This document shows positions 26,169 through 27,132 of a stretch of 27,132 nucleotides of DNA, one piece after another (position 1 is the first letter of the stretch; each line of letters opens with the position of its first letter). The position numbers were made by a program, and so were the translations under genes. Origin of the DNA: Pseudomonas sp. (GTDB taxonomy: Bacteria > Pseudomonadota > Gammaproteobacteria > Pseudomonadales > Pseudomonadaceae); assembly GCF_030147005.1 (NCBI RefSeq), contig NZ_JASLAW010000198.1:1-27132 (forward strand), given 5' to 3'. The notes beneath the pieces were generated by a model. It searched no databases and was not told the DNA's origin. It saw only the letters and a program-made list of their open reading frames with translations.

Positions 26169-27132
26169 GTGAGTAGTAACTTTCGTATCCCCCCGGCACA
26201 TTCGTCCGGAGAAATTGATCTTGCAGTAATTTTTAATGCCGCTTGGCGACAAAAAAAATTGATTGCATTAGTAGCTTTTCTTATTACTTTCCTTTCAGTG
26301 GCATACGCCTACTGGGTGACGCCTGAGTATCAAGTCAGCAGCGTTTTGCGGCCGGCAGCCATCAATGAGCTAGACGCCTTGAACCGTTCTGAGGTTTATA
26401 GACTGCCACCTAATGAGGCGTTGACTAGAGTTGGCGCCGCTCTAGAGTCTTATGACACTCGGTTGGGTTTTTTTAGAGCAAATCGAAGTTTGTTTAGTCG
26501 GTTTGAGCAGCCCGGCCGTACCTTAGAGCAAAGTTTTGAAGAGTTTAATCGAAACTCAATTAATTTGATATTGCCTGATCCAAAAAAAGCTGACCTTTTA
26601 AGCGCCTATATTCGTTTGGAGATGATTTATCCGAAAGGTATTGATGGTGTAGCTATTCTTAATGGTTTTGTAAATTATGCAATTAATATAGAGCGTGCTC
26701 AAATTGCCGCCGACATGGATGTAATCATTAAAAACCGTTTAAGAGAGCTCAAAGGTAAGTTGGACGCCGCACGCTCCAATTACGAAAACGATAAAGAAGC
26801 TAAAATTGCCACATTGCTTGAAGCAGATAATCTTAAGCGAGCTCAATTGCAGGATGAGTTAAAGGCTCTTCGCTCTCAGCTGAAGACTTTGCGTGCTGAT
26901 CGCATGGCGCAACTTGATGAAGCAATTGTGATTGCTAAGTCATTAAGTATTAAAAAGCCTACCACCCCATCTGCATTAAGTGAGTCTGACCATTCAGGCT
27001 CATCTAGCGTGATGCGGACAGAAATCAATAATCAACAAATCCCCCTGTATTTTATGGGTGCTGAGACATTGGAAGCTGAGCGTACAGCTCTGAGGCAGCG
27101 CAAATCCGACGATTTTACTGAAGGGCGTATTG
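26169..27132 (+). CDS. wzz: Wzz-type polysaccharide chain-length regulator (5' part, runs off window)
   Basis: The first 321 residues are visible and the frame is open at the edge. The protein starts with GTG (SSNFRIPP...), preceded by AAGGCAGG. It has a cytoplasmic N-terminus with EIDLAVIFNAAWRQKKLI, a first membrane helix at about 31-49, and then YWVTPEYQVSSVLRPA, the PCP/Wzz entry to the periplasmic domain. A long charged coiled-coil stretch follows at about 180-260. Such proteins set O-antigen chain length with the Wzy polymerase. Codon use is AT-rich, unlike all genes to the left. Longer than enterobacterial WzzB to this point, it may be a larger Wzz subtype. Confidence 0.88.
   Translation, partial: MSSNFRIPPAHSSGEIDLAVIFNAAWRQKKLIALVAFLITFLSVAYAYWVTPEYQVSSVLRPAAINELDALNRSEVYRLPPNEALTRVGAALESYDTRLGFFRANRSLFSRFEQPGRTLEQSFEEFNRNSINLILPDPKKADLLSAYIRLEMIYPKGIDGVAILNGFVNYAINIERAQIAADMDVIIKNRLRELKGKLDAARSNYENDKEAKIATLLEADNLKRAQLQDELKALRSQLKTLRADRMAQLDEAIVIAKSLSIKKPTTPSALSESDHSGSSSVMRTEINNQQIPLYFMGAETLEAERTALRQRKSDDFTEGRI

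Overview
The window comes from a Gammaproteobacterium of the genus Pseudomonas, most likely the P. fluorescens group. This rests on the high-GC codon use, the fluorescens-type REP palindromes (GGGAGC-AAGCTCCC and GCGAGC-AAGC types), and a gene order I recognise from Pseudomonas: yciK-mupP-ubiG-mtaD / mtnA / gyrA-serC-pheA-hisC-(tyrA::aroA)-cmk-rpsA / ihfB-lapA-wzz. No species can be named from the sequence alone.

Region 1 (1-8565) is an accessory module. A LuxR-type solo regulator (no luxI nearby) lies between two paralogous proline-iminopeptidase-like hydrolases, one codirectional downstream and one divergent. The divergent hydrolase heads a tightly overlapping operon for a complete peptide-type (Dpp/Opp-like) ABC importer: two permeases, two ATPases and a periplasmic binding protein. 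Each hydrolase has a lux-box-like palindrome in front of it (1135-1154 and 2011-2032). The layout matches the plant-responsive PipR/PipA systems of plant-associated Pseudomonas. The module is bracketed by a perfect 115-bp direct copy of a composite REP element (1-115 and 8374-8488).

Region 2 (8589-13378) is housekeeping. A leftward cluster mtaD-ubiG-mupP-yciK covers methylthioadenosine salvage, ubiquinone synthesis, peptidoglycan recycling and an SDR enzyme. It is divergent from mtnA, whose intact ORF has unusual replacements in three family signatures, including the catalytic-cysteine motif.

Region 3 (13379-22894) holds gyrA, with its own terminator, followed by serC-pheA-hisC-tyrA::aroA-cmk. 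These genes are nearly all overlapping or separated by a few bases, and they join serine synthesis and the chorismate, phenylalanine and tyrosine branches. REP pairs lie upstream of gyrA and between gyrA and serC.

Region 4 (22895-27132) contains rpsA with a structured leader and a strong terminator, a small cysteine-containing lipoprotein gene, ihfB, a LapA-domain membrane protein, and the 5' part of a Wzz-type chain-length regulator. Base composition falls sharply toward AT after about 25830. This fits entry into the O-antigen locus, which in Pseudomonas lies next to ihfB.

The strongest candidate for an interesting system is the PipR-like module with its two lux boxes and flanking repeats. 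The strongest single-gene oddity is MtnA.
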